From: Cellulomonas sp. URHD0024
Lineage (GTDB): Bacteria > Actinomycetota > Actinomycetes > Actinomycetales > Cellulomonadaceae
Direction of reading: 5' to 3'
Assembly: GCF_000426185.1 (NCBI RefSeq)
Contig: NZ_KE384505.1
Location: 373,741 to 437,740, forward strand
Length of the DNA stretch: 64,000 nt
Within the stretch, counting starts at the first letter, position 1, and every line of letters starts with the position of its first letter. Positions 42,201-50,982 of this stretch are shown here, piece after piece. The translations under genes and the position numbers were made by a program. The notes under the pieces were generated by a model, which saw only the letters and a list, made by a program, of their open reading frames with translations, made no database searches and was not told where the DNA came from.

Positions 42201-44260
42201 GTCCCACCCCGCTGCCCCAGCACCGGCCGCTCGTGCACCTCGACATCGTCGACGGCACCGGCATGCCCGACCGAGCCACCGGGATCATCGACTCGACCCG
42301 TGAAGAGGTCGAGCACGTCGTCGAGCTCGTCCTGACGCACGCGCTGCTGCGTCCCGACGAGTCCCTTGCCGTCATCACCGCGACGCCCCGGCACGCCGAG
42401 GCCGTCCGCGAAGCCGTCCTCGCCGAGGTCCGCGCCAACCTCGCGCTCGCCGCGTTCTTCGACGCCGGCCGCGCCGAGCCCTTCGTCGTCACCGACCTGC
42501 CGAACGTCGCCGGGCTGCGCCGCGAGGCCGTCATCCTGTCCGTCGGGCTGGGCCGGACGCCGCACAAGCGGGTCCTGCACAGCTTCGGGCCCGTCTCCGC
42601 GCCCGGTGGCGACGCGCTCCTGCTCGACGCTCTCGGGTCCACCCGGCACCGGCTCACGGTCGTGTCGTGCTTCGGGGCCGACGACCTCGACCCCGACCGT
42701 CTGCGCGGCGCCGGGCCGCAGCTGCTCGCCGACCTGCTCGCGTTCGTCGGCCGCCGTTCCGCCGGCTCGGCCGACGCCGACCTGGTGACGCCACGGTTCA
42801 CCGTGTCGGACTCGGCGGTCGCGCTGGCCGTGGCGCCCGGGTCCGCCGCCGACTCCGTCCCCGTCGAGTCGCCCGAGCCCGACCGCCTGCTGCTCGACAT
42901 CGCCGAGCGCCTCTGGAAGCACGGGCTGCTCGTCGAGGCGAACCACGGCATCCCCGGCGGCGAGCGCATCCCGCTCGTGGTCGGCCACCCGGACCTGCCC
43001 GACGAGATGCTCGTCGCCGTCCTGACGGACGACGCCGAGTACACCGTCGAGCCCTCGGTGCGCGTCCGCGACCGGCTCACGGCCGACCGTCTCGAGCGCG
43101 TCGGTTGGTCCGTCGTCCGTGTCTGGTCCGCCGCCGCGTTCATCGACCCGCAGGCCGAGGTCGACCGCATCCGCCGAGCGGTCCACGCGCGCGTGCCCAC
43201 GCCCGCCAGCCCCCGCAGCGGCCCGCTCCACCTCGGCCTGCCGGGTCTGATCGACGAGGCCGACGACGTCGAGGACCTCCCGACCGCAGCGTCTGGCGCT
43301 GCGACCGAGGTTGCGACGACTCAGGCGGCGGGCTCGGACGTCGCCTCGACGACCGACCCTGCAGATCCCGCTCAGGCGGCAGGCTCGGACGCCGCCTCGA
43401 CGACGGGTGTCTCCGACGACTCGAGCACCGGGTTGCAGGACGCCGCACCGGTGACCGCGACCGACGACACCCCGGCCGGTGCCACGCCTGACCCCTCCGC
43501 CGGTCGGGCCGCCGCGGTGGACGCCGGGAAGCCCCTGCCGACCGGGTCGGTGGCGACGACGACCGGCGCCCTGCCCGTCCACCCCGACGGTTCCGTCTCG
43601 ACGGACTCGGGTGCGTTCGCCGCGCATCCCGACGAGTCGGCACGTACGGATTCCGGACCGGTGCGTTCGGTTCCCGCACACCCGATCCTCGTGGACTCCG
43701 TCCTCACGGGTGCCCTGAGCGCAGCCGCGGTGCGCGCCGAGGCGGCACGTCCCGCTGCCGCGCCGGCGGCGGTCTCGCGGGCCGCCCACAGCGCGCCCCG
43801 CGGGATCCCGGTCCAGGCTCCGGCGTCGACCCCTGCGTCCGCGTCGTCTGTCTCGACGTCTGAGCCTGCCGCGCCGTCCGACGCCTCCGCCGGGTCGACC
43901 GGCTCCCCGGCCTCGACGTCCGCCCCTTCGTCGTCGGCGGTGGCCTCGACTGCACCGGCCAGCACGGCGTCCGGCGGCGTCCGTGCCGACCAGGGCACGC
44001 CAGAGACGCCGACGAGCCGTCCGCTCCAGCTGGCGCTCGCCGTCCCGACGCGGCAGCGTCCGGACGTCCGACGGGGGCTGCCGATCGGCGCGTACAGCGA
44101 CGACCAGCTGGACGAGCTCGTCGCCTGGCTCCGCTCCGACGAGCAGGAGCGCACCCGCGAGGAGCTCGCGGCCGCCCTGCGCGACGAGCTGGGAGTCACC
44201 CGCCGCTCGTACCGCATCGACACGGCTGTCCGCTCGGCGATCGCCCGAGCCCTGTCCTGA
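39287..44260 (+). CDS. Very large SF1-helicase-like protein with degenerate ATPase motifs
   Basis: 1657 residues from GTG 39287. The order resembles the DUF4011-type helicases: an N-terminal domain (LLGEAALDLTAAHPSGISQLFAG ... VLLRPVSLKARG), then a helicase core near residues 340-1050, a long Ala/Ser/Thr/Pro/Asp-rich low-complexity region at about 1330-1580, and a C-terminal helical domain (DDQLDELVAWLRSDEQERTREELAAALRDELGVTRRSYRID). Where Walker A is expected (before RTVLYVPGHRRAATALASRL) the sequence reads DAPAGADVTGTLAALV, without the P-loop lysine. Where DEAxQ is expected it reads VVLDSAAHLPVEVALAAI. The later part FVVTDLPNVAGLRREAVILSVGLG resembles motif V/VI regions. It is probably a non-hydrolysing, structural helicase relative. 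The preceding RNA candidate may regulate it. Confidence 0.8.
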   Translation: MTVPALSTGSGPDQAPESATAFGDAADAAAAVVGAAVDAPVVLVEPPSPAELLESAVATWRAALVEAAGGSTLVDVELLGEAALDLTAAHPSGISQLFAGRETRLSNLVRDGAALSTARRRARAVSARAAVYAQRYGILPTSLAIGVATWTERTTPDVATDDVAALASVTRHRDQTGVEQSEAVPRTVRAPVLLRPVSLKARGSGESDYELALEPSLEVNPVLARALRSRGALLDPGAVARGTFTSNGFDPRGALQRLASLGEAVLDDFSLTDRVVVGTFVHPGQILVDDLDNLSGTLERHEVVAALAGIDTSLRRPLPVPVPGDRDPALERGVGDLDPAQQHVLDVVATGTHLFVDAPAGADVTGTLAALVADAAASGRTVLYVPGHRRAATALASRLSSLGLGDLLLDVAPDAGWRSAISRRLLGAMTLEAPPVDAHGVVALRSSLVAERERLRAYVDALHTERSPWGVSAYDALQQLARLTSTRPTPRTTVRLTTDVARVLDAPRRAELTADLVRAGELGAFQVRPTDTPWYGADLRTRADADNAVRRVERLLDGMLPALVERTAQVAAETGLVQATTLRAWAEQLTMLDGVRAALDVFQPIVFERTAADLVAATATKQWREQHDVPMGYWVRRRLRKQSKDMLRPGRPIADLHAALLEVQAQREVWQAHCPSGGWPRLPDGLELIEEEFAAVRADLDALDDVLEGTPLGAGLSSLPFATLVERLTRLREDTSALDTLPDRAGLLHRLRFAGLGPLVEDLASRRTAPALAAAELDLAWWSTVIEQILADDPALAGYDGTALGRLSAHYATLDRAHVDSLPGPVLTSVVAHIGAALRQHREQAEALFADLVEERLTTLRDTVTRHPDVARRLRPVIAASPMLVPQVLPPTRTVDLVVLDSAAHLPVEVALAAIARGRQVVVLGDARCASSTAVRALADVLPSVALLAGASRRDPYLTAFLAAHGYAGVLRPTPLPQHRPLVHLDIVDGTGMPDRATGIIDSTREEVEHVVELVLTHALLRPDESLAVITATPRHAEAVREAVLAEVRANLALAAFFDAGRAEPFVVTDLPNVAGLRREAVILSVGLGRTPHKRVLHSFGPVSAPGGDALLLDALGSTRHRLTVVSCFGADDLDPDRLRGAGPQLLADLLAFVGRRSAGSADADLVTPRFTVSDSAVALAVAPGSAADSVPVESPEPDRLLLDIAERLWKHGLLVEANHGIPGGERIPLVVGHPDLPDEMLVAVLTDDAEYTVEPSVRVRDRLTADRLERVGWSVVRVWSAAAFIDPQAEVDRIRRAVHARVPTPASPRSGPLHLGLPGLIDEADDVEDLPTAASGAATEVATTQAAGSDVASTTDPADPAQAAGSDAASTTGVSDDSSTGLQDAAPVTATDDTPAGATPDPSAGRAAAVDAGKPLPTGSVATTTGALPVHPDGSVSTDSGAFAAHPDESARTDSGPVRSVPAHPILVDSVLTGALSAAAVRAEAARPAAAPAAVSRAAHSAPRGIPVQAPASTPASASSVSTSEPAAPSDASAGSTGSPASTSAPSSSAVASTAPASTASGGVRADQGTPETPTSRPLQLALAVPTRQRPDVRRGLPIGAYSDDQLDELVAWLRSDEQERTREELAAALRDELGVTRRSYRIDTAVRSAIARALS

Positions 44261-44350
44261 GCAGACCGGACGACGCCCCGTCGCTTGTCGGGCCTCGCCC
44301 GGTACCCGATACGGCCGCTGCTGTCCCGCCGGTGATGGCAAGATCTCGCC

Positions 44351-45280
44351 GTGCCCCCGATATGGCGAGCCCTCGACCGTGGTCGAAGCACGAAGGCCGT
44401 GACGGCCGAGTCGGGACCGATCACGAGCGACGTCGAGCCGGTCGCGGCTCCGGACGTCGCAGACGGTAGCGCGCGCCCTGGCGCTTTCGACCTGTGGTTC
44501 GAGGCCGAGGGCGGTCTGCGGATGTCCTCGGGCGACGGTCCGACGTTCCCCGTGCCGGCGTCTGCGGTCCCGTCGGGCTGGATCGGGACGACAGGCCCGG
44601 GCTTCGACCCGACGACCTGGCCGCGCGGCACGGCAACGGGACTGCCCATGTTCCACGCCATCACGCTGCTGCTCCCCGAGGATTTTCAGCGTCGCGGCCC
44701 GCACTACCCGGCGGTTGCGTTCTTCCAGGGTGAAGGTCAGTTTGCCGCGTCGCGGACCGCGGCCGACGCTGATGATCCGTTCGAGGTCGACCTCGCACGT
44801 TCCACGCCGCACGCGCAGCTGCGCCGCCGCGAGGACGTCATCGACGGGCAGTTCGCGCTCGTGTGGCTCACCCAGGAGGAGTTCGACGCGGGTCCGAGCG
44901 CACCGCCGCCAGACCCTCGACGCCCGGGTGAGCATGTCGCCACGGACGAAGGCCCGAACGCGTGGGACACCCTCGAGCCGACCCGCACGGTCTGGCTGCG
45001 GGAACGGCCCGATCCCAACGCGGGGCTACCCCCGGTCGACGCGTTCGGAGCCGACGGGTCGCCCGGGTACGTCTCGCCGTTCGACGAGCAGTTCGCGGTG
45101 CTGCCGTGGGCGCAGGACCTGCCGACGTCCCATCTCGGCGGGACGGCGTTCCCGGTCCAGGGCCTCGCCGAGGGCTTCACTGCCTACTACCTCGAGCTCG
45201 AGGAGCTGCCGGGCCTGAACTTCGGGTCGGGGATCGCGCAGATCGACCTGGAGTCGGACGCGTTCGACTGGGCGTGCTGA
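44351..45280 (+). CDS. Uncharacterised protein, about 310 residues
   Basis: 309 residues from GTG 44351; GTG 44399 (after GAAGG) would give 293 residues and has a better ribosome site. There is no signal peptide or membrane segment. The sequence is rich in Trp, Phe and acidic residues (FDLWFEAEGGLRM, WIGTTGPGFDPTTWPRG, MFHAITLLLPEDF, AVAFFQGEGQFAA, FALVWLTQEEFDAGP, YYLELEELPGLNFGSGIAQIDLESDAFDWAC). The GxGxxQIDLxxxAFDWAC ending is distinctive and resembles soluble beta-rich proteins of the DUF1963 type, but I do not recognise the family with certainty. Base composition is like its neighbours. Confidence 0.65.
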   Translation: MPPIWRALDRGRSTKAVTAESGPITSDVEPVAAPDVADGSARPGAFDLWFEAEGGLRMSSGDGPTFPVPASAVPSGWIGTTGPGFDPTTWPRGTATGLPMFHAITLLLPEDFQRRGPHYPAVAFFQGEGQFAASRTAADADDPFEVDLARSTPHAQLRRREDVIDGQFALVWLTQEEFDAGPSAPPPDPRRPGEHVATDEGPNAWDTLEPTRTVWLRERPDPNAGLPPVDAFGADGSPGYVSPFDEQFAVLPWAQDLPTSHLGGTAFPVQGLAEGFTAYYLELEELPGLNFGSGIAQIDLESDAFDWAC

Positions 45281-45334
45281 CCAGTCGTCGTCCGTCAGGC
45301 GCCGGGGACCTGGCCACGGTGGGATCATCGGAGG

Positions 45335-45637
45335 GTGTCGGACACTCGGGGTGGGCGTGGCCAGGGGCCGCGTCGGGCCGTCCGGCGCGCCGGAACCGTG
45401 GGCGGCGACGACGCGAACGTCGTCTCCGTGCTGCCGGCGATGACGGCCGGCGCGGGCGACAGGGCGTCCGAGGAGTCCACCGAGCACCGGCCGGCTGAGG
45501 CCCCGTCGGAAGCGCGGCGCGCAGCCCGCACGGGCGACCACGACCGAAGCGCTGACGACACCGACGTCGGCTGGGGGGAGCGGACGCCGGGCTCCAACGA
45601 CGACCGGCTGATCACGGACAAGCCGCCGCACTGGTGA
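45335..45637 (+). CDS. Small actinobacterial protein with conserved DDTDVGWGE...DKPPHW C-terminus
   Basis: 100 residues from GTG 45335. The first about 70 residues are Arg/Gly/Asp-rich and look disordered. The end, DDTDVGWGERTPGSNDDRLITDKPPHW, carries the pattern of a small conserved actinobacterial family in which this acidic, aromatic tail is the only fixed part. No function is known. It stands alone on the plus strand and faces the minus-strand mscL gene. Confidence 0.7.
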   Translation: MSDTRGGRGQGPRRAVRRAGTVGGDDANVVSVLPAMTAGAGDRASEESTEHRPAEAPSEARRAARTGDHDRSADDTDVGWGERTPGSNDDRLITDKPPHW

Positions 45638-45751
45638 GCGCCGACCACGCCGGAGACTCGGAGCCCAGTCCCGAACAGCCGGACGTGGGCACCCGGGATC
45701 TCCACATCCGCAGCTGTGGGTCGGTGGGTACCTCCGCACGGCGGCGCGGCG

Positions 45752-46267
45752 TCAGGTGGGCGGCGGTGGTGTGCCTGGGGTGTTCGGGCCGGGGTCGTTG
45801 CGCCCGCCCGGCGCCGCGCGCCCGGCGAGCAGGTCGCGGATCTCCTGGAGCAGGAGGATGTCCTCGGCCGGGGCCGCCGGCTCCGCCTCCACACCTCTCC
45901 GGCGACGGTTCGCCAGCGCGTTCAGCGGCAGGATCACGAAGAAGTAGACGGCGACCGCCGTCAGGAGGAAGGCCATGAGGGCGTTCAGGATCACGCCCAC
46001 CTGGATCGGCTGGGCACCGTCGTTGCCCGGCCAGGTGTACGGCCCGATGTTCCAGAGGTTGTCGAGGTTCGGCTGACCGAAGATCCACCCGATGAGCGGG
46101 TTCAGGAAGTTGTCCTGGACCGCGTTGATCACGGCCCCGAACGCGATGCCGATCACCACCCCCACGGCCAGCTCGATCGCGTTGCCGCGTGCGATGAAGT
46201 CCTTGAAGCCCTGCAGGACCGGCCTGCTGCCGTGGAGCCCGTCGCCGCTGGTGAATCGATCCGTCAT
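45752..46267 (-). CDS. mscL: Large-conductance mechanosensitive channel MscL
   Basis: 171 residues; GAGGAG lies 5 nt before ATG 46267. The MscL signature is clear: VLQGFKDFIARGNAIELAVGVVIGIAFGAVINAVQDNFLNPLIGWIF (amphipathic N-helix and TM1), a periplasmic loop with LWNIGPYTWPGNDGAQPIQVG, TM2 NALMAFLLTAVAVYFFVILPLNAL, then RRRRGVEAEPAAPAEDILLLQEIRDLLAG, the C-terminal bundle. The loop is longer than in E. coli MscL, as usual in actinobacteria, and the C-terminus is extended by a Pro/Gly-rich tail. It releases solutes on hypo-osmotic shock. Confidence 0.96.
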   Translation of the reverse strand: MTDRFTSGDGLHGSRPVLQGFKDFIARGNAIELAVGVVIGIAFGAVINAVQDNFLNPLIGWIFGQPNLDNLWNIGPYTWPGNDGAQPIQVGVILNALMAFLLTAVAVYFFVILPLNALANRRRRGVEAEPAAPAEDILLLQEIRDLLAGRAAPGGRNDPGPNTPGTPPPPT

Positions 46268-46385
46268 GGTGCTCCTCGTCGAGGGGGCTGGTGGGCGCCG
46301 GCACTCCCGGTGGACGTGCACCGCCGGCCGAGGTGGACCGTCGGGCGCCGTGCATCTCCCGTCGCTGTGCACCGACGGTTGACGA

Positions 46386-47063
46386 TCATGGCACGACGAC
46401 CGCGGACAGCAAGGCGGAGGCAGCGGCGCCGGCGAGGGCCGGTGCCTCGTCGGGTGACACCGCGACGAGCACGGGCACCGAGTCGTCGTCGGACGTCCTG
46501 CCGCCGAGCAGCCCGCTCGGCTCAGCGACCTTGTGGGCGACCGGCAGGACCAGCGCGCGTCGGGCGACGACCCCACCCGGACCGCCCTCGGCGGTCGCGG
46601 CGAGGACGTCGACGTGCATGCCCGGGGAGAGGAGGCCGGCCACCGCGGCATCGGCGAACCGGACGGTGGCGACGACCGTGCCGGGCGGACCGCGGACCTC
46701 GTCGGACGCGAGCAGGCCGGGCCCGAGGGGGCTGCCCGTGCTCAGCGGAACCGCCGCCGACGCTCCCACGGCTGCGCCGACGTCGGTCAGAGCGCCGTCC
46801 GGTACGGCCCCGACGGGGAACCGGGCGATCCGCACGTCCGAGAGGGTCAGGGCGGCTCCCGCCGGGACCGCACGAGCCGCGACGACGACGCCGACAGTCG
46901 GTGCGCGGGGCGGGCGGAGTGCGTGCACGGTCGAGGTCGCCGCGACGCCGAGGCAGAGGGCGCAGACGAGGAACCGGCAGCGCCACGCCACTACCCGCAG
47001 CCGGAGGGAGCCGGGGCGGCGGCGGGCCGTGAGCGGCGGCGGACGTCCGTCGGATGAGCGCAT
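46386..47063 (-). CDS. SAF-domain protein (CpaB/RcpC-like)
   Basis: 225 residues from ATG 47063. After an Arg-rich start, one hydrophobic helix (FLVCALCLGVAATSTVHAL) anchors the protein. The SAF domain follows: VVVAARAVPAGAALTLSDVRIARFPVGAVPDGALTDVGAAVGASAAVPLSTGSPLGPGLL, then VRFADAAVAGLLSPGMHVDVLAAT. This is the plan of the Flp-pilus assembly protein CpaB/RcpC, but no other pilus genes are nearby. In related actinobacteria a SAF gene next to fmdB and mscL is common. Function in this context is unknown. Confidence 0.85.
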   Translation of the reverse strand: MRSSDGRPPPLTARRRPGSLRLRVVAWRCRFLVCALCLGVAATSTVHALRPPRAPTVGVVVAARAVPAGAALTLSDVRIARFPVGAVPDGALTDVGAAVGASAAVPLSTGSPLGPGLLASDEVRGPPGTVVATVRFADAAVAGLLSPGMHVDVLAATAEGGPGGVVARRALVLPVAHKVAEPSGLLGGRTSDDDSVPVLVAVSPDEAPALAGAAASALLSAVVVP

Positions 47064-47179
47064 GCCCTGACGGTAGAAAGCAGAGCGCGCGCGCAGGTGC
47101 GGCGCCTCGGGTGGACGGCCCGACTCGGGGCTGTGGGCGCGTCGCGCCCAGGGAGTGCCCGAGTCGGACTACCAGCAGG

Positions 47180-47494
47180 TCAGGAGGATGCGGCGGGCTT
47201 CGCGGCAGCGGGTGCGGGGGTGGGGGTCGCCGGCGCGGGCGTCGACGAGCTGGCCGTGGACGAGTCGGACGTCGAGGGCGTCGACGGCGCCGGGCTCAAC
47301 GTCGACGACTTCGCTCCGGCGCGGGCGTCGTTGCGGTAGAACCCGGACCCCTTGAACACGACCCCGACCGAGGAGAACACCTTGCGCAGGCGCCCCTCGC
47401 ACTCGGGGCACGAGGTCAGGGAGTCGTCGCTGAAGGACTGGACCGCCTCGAAGGCGTGGCTGCACGCGGTGCAGGCGTAGGCGTAGGTAGGCAC
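47180..47494 (-). CDS. FmdB-family zinc-ribbon protein
   Basis: 104 residues from GTG 47494, the start that gives the standard N-terminus PTYAYACTACSHAFEAVQSF; AGGAG lies 12 nt upstream. The zinc ribbon uses C-x2-C (CTAC) and C-x2-C (CPEC), followed by LRKVFSSVGVVFKGSGFYRND, diagnostic for the FmdB family. The rest is a Ser/Thr/Pro/Ala-rich tail. The family is thought to be regulatory, but the activity is unproven. It lies upstream of the SAF gene on the same strand. Confidence 0.93.
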   Translation of the reverse strand: MPTYAYACTACSHAFEAVQSFSDDSLTSCPECEGRLRKVFSSVGVVFKGSGFYRNDARAGAKSSTLSPAPSTPSTSDSSTASSSTPAPATPTPAPAAAKPAASS

Positions 47495-47643
47495 GGAACA
47501 ACGTCTCCTGGCAGGTGGTCGGCGGCTCAGGCGATCAGGAGACAACCTGGCACTCACAACATCCGAGTGCTAATCCTAACGGCAACCGCCGCCACGTCAT
47601 TCCGAGCGAACGTCCGAGGCGCGGGCGAAGTACCCTCCGAAGC

Positions 47644-50202
47644 GTGCCTCGTCGCCACCTGGTCCGTCTCTCGGTCGTCACGCTCGCCGTGGTGCTCGTC
47701 GTCGTGCTCGTCGGCGTCCTCGTCACCGGCTTCGTCGTGGTCCGCCGCCCGCTGCCCGAGGTCGCGGGGACGCTCGAGCTCCCGGGGCTCGGGTCGGACG
47801 TCACGGTCACCCGGGACGGCCGGGGAGTGCCGACGATCACGGCGCAGTCGTCGAAGGACCTGTTCATGGCGCAGGGCTACGTCGCCGCGCAGGATCGGTT
47901 CTTCGAGATGGACTACCGCCGGCACGTGACCTCGGGCCGGCTGGCGGAGCTCGTCGGCAACGTGAAGGACGCCATCGACGCGGACAAGGTCACCCGGACG
48001 CTGGGGTGGCGCAGGGTCGCCGAGCAGGAGTGGAAGGCGGCGACGCCGGCCACGCGGGCGGCGCTGCAGGCGTACGCGGACGGCGTGAACGCGTACCTGG
48101 ACGGCAAGCCGAAGGGTGCGATCGCGGTCGAGTACACGATCCTCGACCTCCAGCTGGACATCCGAGACCCCCAGAAGTGGGACCCCGTCGACTCGTTGGC
48201 CTGGTTGAAGGCCATGGCGTGGGACCTGCGCGGCAACTACGACGACGAGCTGGGCCGGGCGGACGCCTACTCCACGATCGGTGACGTGGGCCGGGTCGAC
48301 GAGCTCTACCCGACGTACCCGCAGGAGATGAACGCGCCGATCCTCGACCGTGCGGACCTGCCGAGCACCGTCACCGACGCCGCCGCACTCGCCCCGCTCG
48401 ACCTGTCCCAGGGTGAGCTCCAGCGCGCCGTGGCCAGCGCCCGGAAGGCGCTCGACGCCGTGCCGCACCTGGTGGGGCAGGGGGAGGGTGTCGGCTCCAA
48501 CTCGTGGGTGGTCAGCGGCGCCCTGACGGCGTCGGGAGAGCCGCTGCTGGCGAACGACCCGCACCTGGGCATCTCGGCGCCCGGCGTCTGGGCGCAGGTC
48601 GGGCTCCGCTGCGCGGACGTCTCGCGGGCGTGCCCGTTCGACGTCTCGGGATTCTCGTTCGCCGGCATCCCCGGTGTGGTCATCGGCCACACCCCCCACC
48701 TGGCGTGGGGGCTGACCAACCTGGGGGCGGACGTCAGCGACTTCTTCCTCGAGGACGTCACGGGCAGCACGACGAAGGTCGACGGTGGCACGGCGCCGAT
48801 CTCGGAGCGGACCGAGATCATCGCCGTCAACGGTGGGGACCTGATCCGGCTGCCGGTCCGGGAGACGGTGCACGGCCCGATCGTGTCGGACGTGCTCGAC
48901 GTCGCAACGGTGGCCGCGGCGCCAGCGCCGAAGGAAGGCCGAACGTTCGAGGTCGCGCTCGCCTGGACAGCCCTGCAGCCGACCCGAACCATGGAGGCGC
49001 TGCTCGCGATGGACGTGGCGGCCGACGCGGGCGACATCCAGTCGGCCGCGGCGCTGCTCGACGTCCCGTCGCAGAACATCGTCTTCGCGACGACGGACGG
49101 CCACATCGGCTACCAGGCACCCGGCCGGATCCCGATCCGAGCCGATGTGGTCGGCGGCCCGGTCCCCTCGGACGGCACCTGGCCGCGTCCGGGCTGGGAC
49201 AGCGCGTACGACTGGCAGGGCTTCGTCGACCCGGCCGACATGCCCCGCACGCTCGACCCGGTCGACGGGTTCGTCGTCACGGCCAACAACGCCGTGACCC
49301 CCCAGGGTGTGGGGCCGTTCCTGACGAAGGACTGGGACTACGGCTACCGCGCGCAGCGGATCCGCGAGCAGATCCAGGCCGCGAAGGACCACAAGCTCAC
49401 CGTCGCGGACATGAGCCGCCTCCAGCTCGACCAGCACAACCCGTACGCGGACGTCCTGGTCCCGGTCCTGCTCCAGCAGCACATCGCCTCGGCGTTCGAC
49501 CGCGAGGGGCAGGACCTCCTGCGGTCCTGGGACCGGGCGCAGTCCGGCGACTCGGCCGCGGCGGCGTACTTCGCAGCGGTGTGGGCGGACGTGCTTCGCT
49601 CGGCGTTCGCCGACGACCTCCCGGAGGGCTCCGGCCCGGTCGGCGGGTCGCGCTGGCTCGAGGTGGTCCGCGGGCTGCTCGACCAACCGACGTCTCCCTG
49701 GTGGGACGACAAGCGGACCGCCGGGGTCGTGGAGGGGCGCGACGAGGTGCTGACCCGCGCGATGGTCTCCGCCCGCCGGCAGCTCACGGCTCAGCTCGGC
49801 CGGGACACGAGTCAGTGGCGCTGGGGTGACCTGCACAAGGCCGCTCCCGAGCACCTGGTCCTCGGGGGACCGTCGGTCCCGGGTCTCGTCCGGTCGATGG
49901 TCAATCCCTCCGCCCTCGGGGTCGGGGGAGGCTCGTCGATCGTCGATGCGACGTCCTGGGACGCGAGCTCGGGATCGTTCGGGGTCACGTCCGCGCCGTC
50001 GATGCGGATGGTCGTGGACCTGAGCGACCTGGACTCGTCGACCTGGGTGACCCTCACGGGCACGTCCGGGCACCCGGGCAGCGTGCACTACGCGGACCAG
50101 TTCGGACCGTGGTCGCGGGGCGAGACGTTCGCGTGGCCGTTCTCGGCAGCCGCGACGCAGGCGGACGCCCACGACGAGCTGACCCTGGTCCCTCGCTCGT
50201 GA
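47644..50202 (+). CDS. Penicillin-acylase-family Ntn hydrolase
   Basis: 852 residues from GTG 47644. An uncleaved-looking signal anchor (VVTLAVVLVVVLVGVLVTGFVVV) precedes the alpha-chain region (DGRGVPTITAQSSKDLFMAQGYVAAQDRFFEMDYRRHVTSGRLAELVG). The autoprocessing site is VGSNSWVV, with predicted N-terminal nucleophile S285 of the beta chain. Later landmarks are PLLANDPHLGISAPGVWAQVGL, HTPHLAWGLTNLGADVSDFFLED and FVVTANNAV. The family hydrolyses amide bonds of beta-lactams, acyl-homoserine lactones or related acyl amides; the true substrate cannot be told. The gene is divergent from fmdB and converges on the 5-FCL gene. Confidence 0.93.
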   Translation: MPRRHLVRLSVVTLAVVLVVVLVGVLVTGFVVVRRPLPEVAGTLELPGLGSDVTVTRDGRGVPTITAQSSKDLFMAQGYVAAQDRFFEMDYRRHVTSGRLAELVGNVKDAIDADKVTRTLGWRRVAEQEWKAATPATRAALQAYADGVNAYLDGKPKGAIAVEYTILDLQLDIRDPQKWDPVDSLAWLKAMAWDLRGNYDDELGRADAYSTIGDVGRVDELYPTYPQEMNAPILDRADLPSTVTDAAALAPLDLSQGELQRAVASARKALDAVPHLVGQGEGVGSNSWVVSGALTASGEPLLANDPHLGISAPGVWAQVGLRCADVSRACPFDVSGFSFAGIPGVVIGHTPHLAWGLTNLGADVSDFFLEDVTGSTTKVDGGTAPISERTEIIAVNGGDLIRLPVRETVHGPIVSDVLDVATVAAAPAPKEGRTFEVALAWTALQPTRTMEALLAMDVAADAGDIQSAAALLDVPSQNIVFATTDGHIGYQAPGRIPIRADVVGGPVPSDGTWPRPGWDSAYDWQGFVDPADMPRTLDPVDGFVVTANNAVTPQGVGPFLTKDWDYGYRAQRIREQIQAAKDHKLTVADMSRLQLDQHNPYADVLVPVLLQQHIASAFDREGQDLLRSWDRAQSGDSAAAAYFAAVWADVLRSAFADDLPEGSGPVGGSRWLEVVRGLLDQPTSPWWDDKRTAGVVEGRDEVLTRAMVSARRQLTAQLGRDTSQWRWGDLHKAAPEHLVLGGPSVPGLVRSMVNPSALGVGGGSSIVDATSWDASSGSFGVTSAPSMRMVVDLSDLDSSTWVTLTGTSGHPGSVHYADQFGPWSRGETFAWPFSAAATQADAHDELTLVPRS

Positions 50203-50232
50203 CCGCCTCCGAGCGGCAGCCGCCCTCGGCGC

Positions 50233-50880
50233 CTAGTTCCTGAGCGCCTCGATCGGGTGCCAGCCCTCAGGCGTGGCGACGGCGTCGACGGTGCGGTCGT
50301 GGCGCTCGCTGGGCAGCGGCCGGACGCCGGCGTCGTAGAGCTCCTCGGGGAAGACGAGCGCGACCACCGGGACGCCGGGTCGGATGTGCTCGAGCGCGCG
50401 GTCGTACCAGCCGCCGCCCTGCCCGAGCCGTGCCCCGCTGGTGTCGACGGCCAGCGCCGGGGCGATGACCACGTCGGCGTCGGCCAGCGCGTGGGCGCCC
50501 AGGGTCGGACCGCCCGGCTCCGGCGGACGTCCGGGCGCGCGCTCGCGCAGGTCGTCGGGACCCGTGTACTCCGCCCAGTCCCGCTGCAGGCCGCTGCCCA
50601 GGACCGGCATCAGGACGCGGACCCCACGGGCGGACAGCTCCTCGAGCAGCGCACCGGTTCCGGGCTCCGTCGAGCGGGCGGCGTAGACCGAGACGCAGCG
50701 GGCGTCCTGGACGGCCGGGATGGTCAGCACGACCCGAGCGAACGCCTGCGCCGCCTCGTCGCGACGGCGGGCCGAACGCGCCCTGCGGGCCTCCCTGATG
50801 GCCAGCCGCAGCTGCTCCTTGACGTCCTCGACGTCGTCACCCTCGGAGACGTGCGGATAGGGCTGGGCGACGCTGCTCAT
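50233..50880 (-). CDS. 5-formyltetrahydrofolate cyclo-ligase
   Basis: 215 residues from ATG 50880. Family motifs: REARRARSARRRDEAAQAFARVVL (N-terminal basic helix), STEPGTGALLEELSARGVRVLMPVL, and the ATP/folate loop VVIAPALAVDTSGARLGQGGGWYDRAL, then VVALVFPEELYDAGVRPLPSERHDRTVDAVATPEG. The G-Q-G-G-G-W-Y-D-R loop is diagnostic. The enzyme converts 5-formyl-THF to 5,10-methenyl-THF using ATP. Its divergent placement opposite galU is common in actinobacteria. Confidence 0.96.
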   Translation of the reverse strand: MSSVAQPYPHVSEGDDVEDVKEQLRLAIREARRARSARRRDEAAQAFARVVLTIPAVQDARCVSVYAARSTEPGTGALLEELSARGVRVLMPVLGSGLQRDWAEYTGPDDLRERAPGRPPEPGGPTLGAHALADADVVIAPALAVDTSGARLGQGGGWYDRALEHIRPGVPVVALVFPEELYDAGVRPLPSERHDRTVDAVATPEGWHPIEALRN

Positions 50881-50982
50881 GCGGCAAGTGTCGCACCTGC
50901 GACCGTCCGGGTGATCCCCCTGGGGGTGGGTCCCGTGACCCACACCACTGCACATTCCGGACACCCCGGATAGTGTCCCTAG

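Noticed and set aside
39179-44935. 1900-codon open frame antisense to the degenerate helicase
   Set aside because: Composition is dominated by Arg/Gly/Ala/Val as expected for the complementary frame of GC-rich coding DNA; no domain and no ribosome site.
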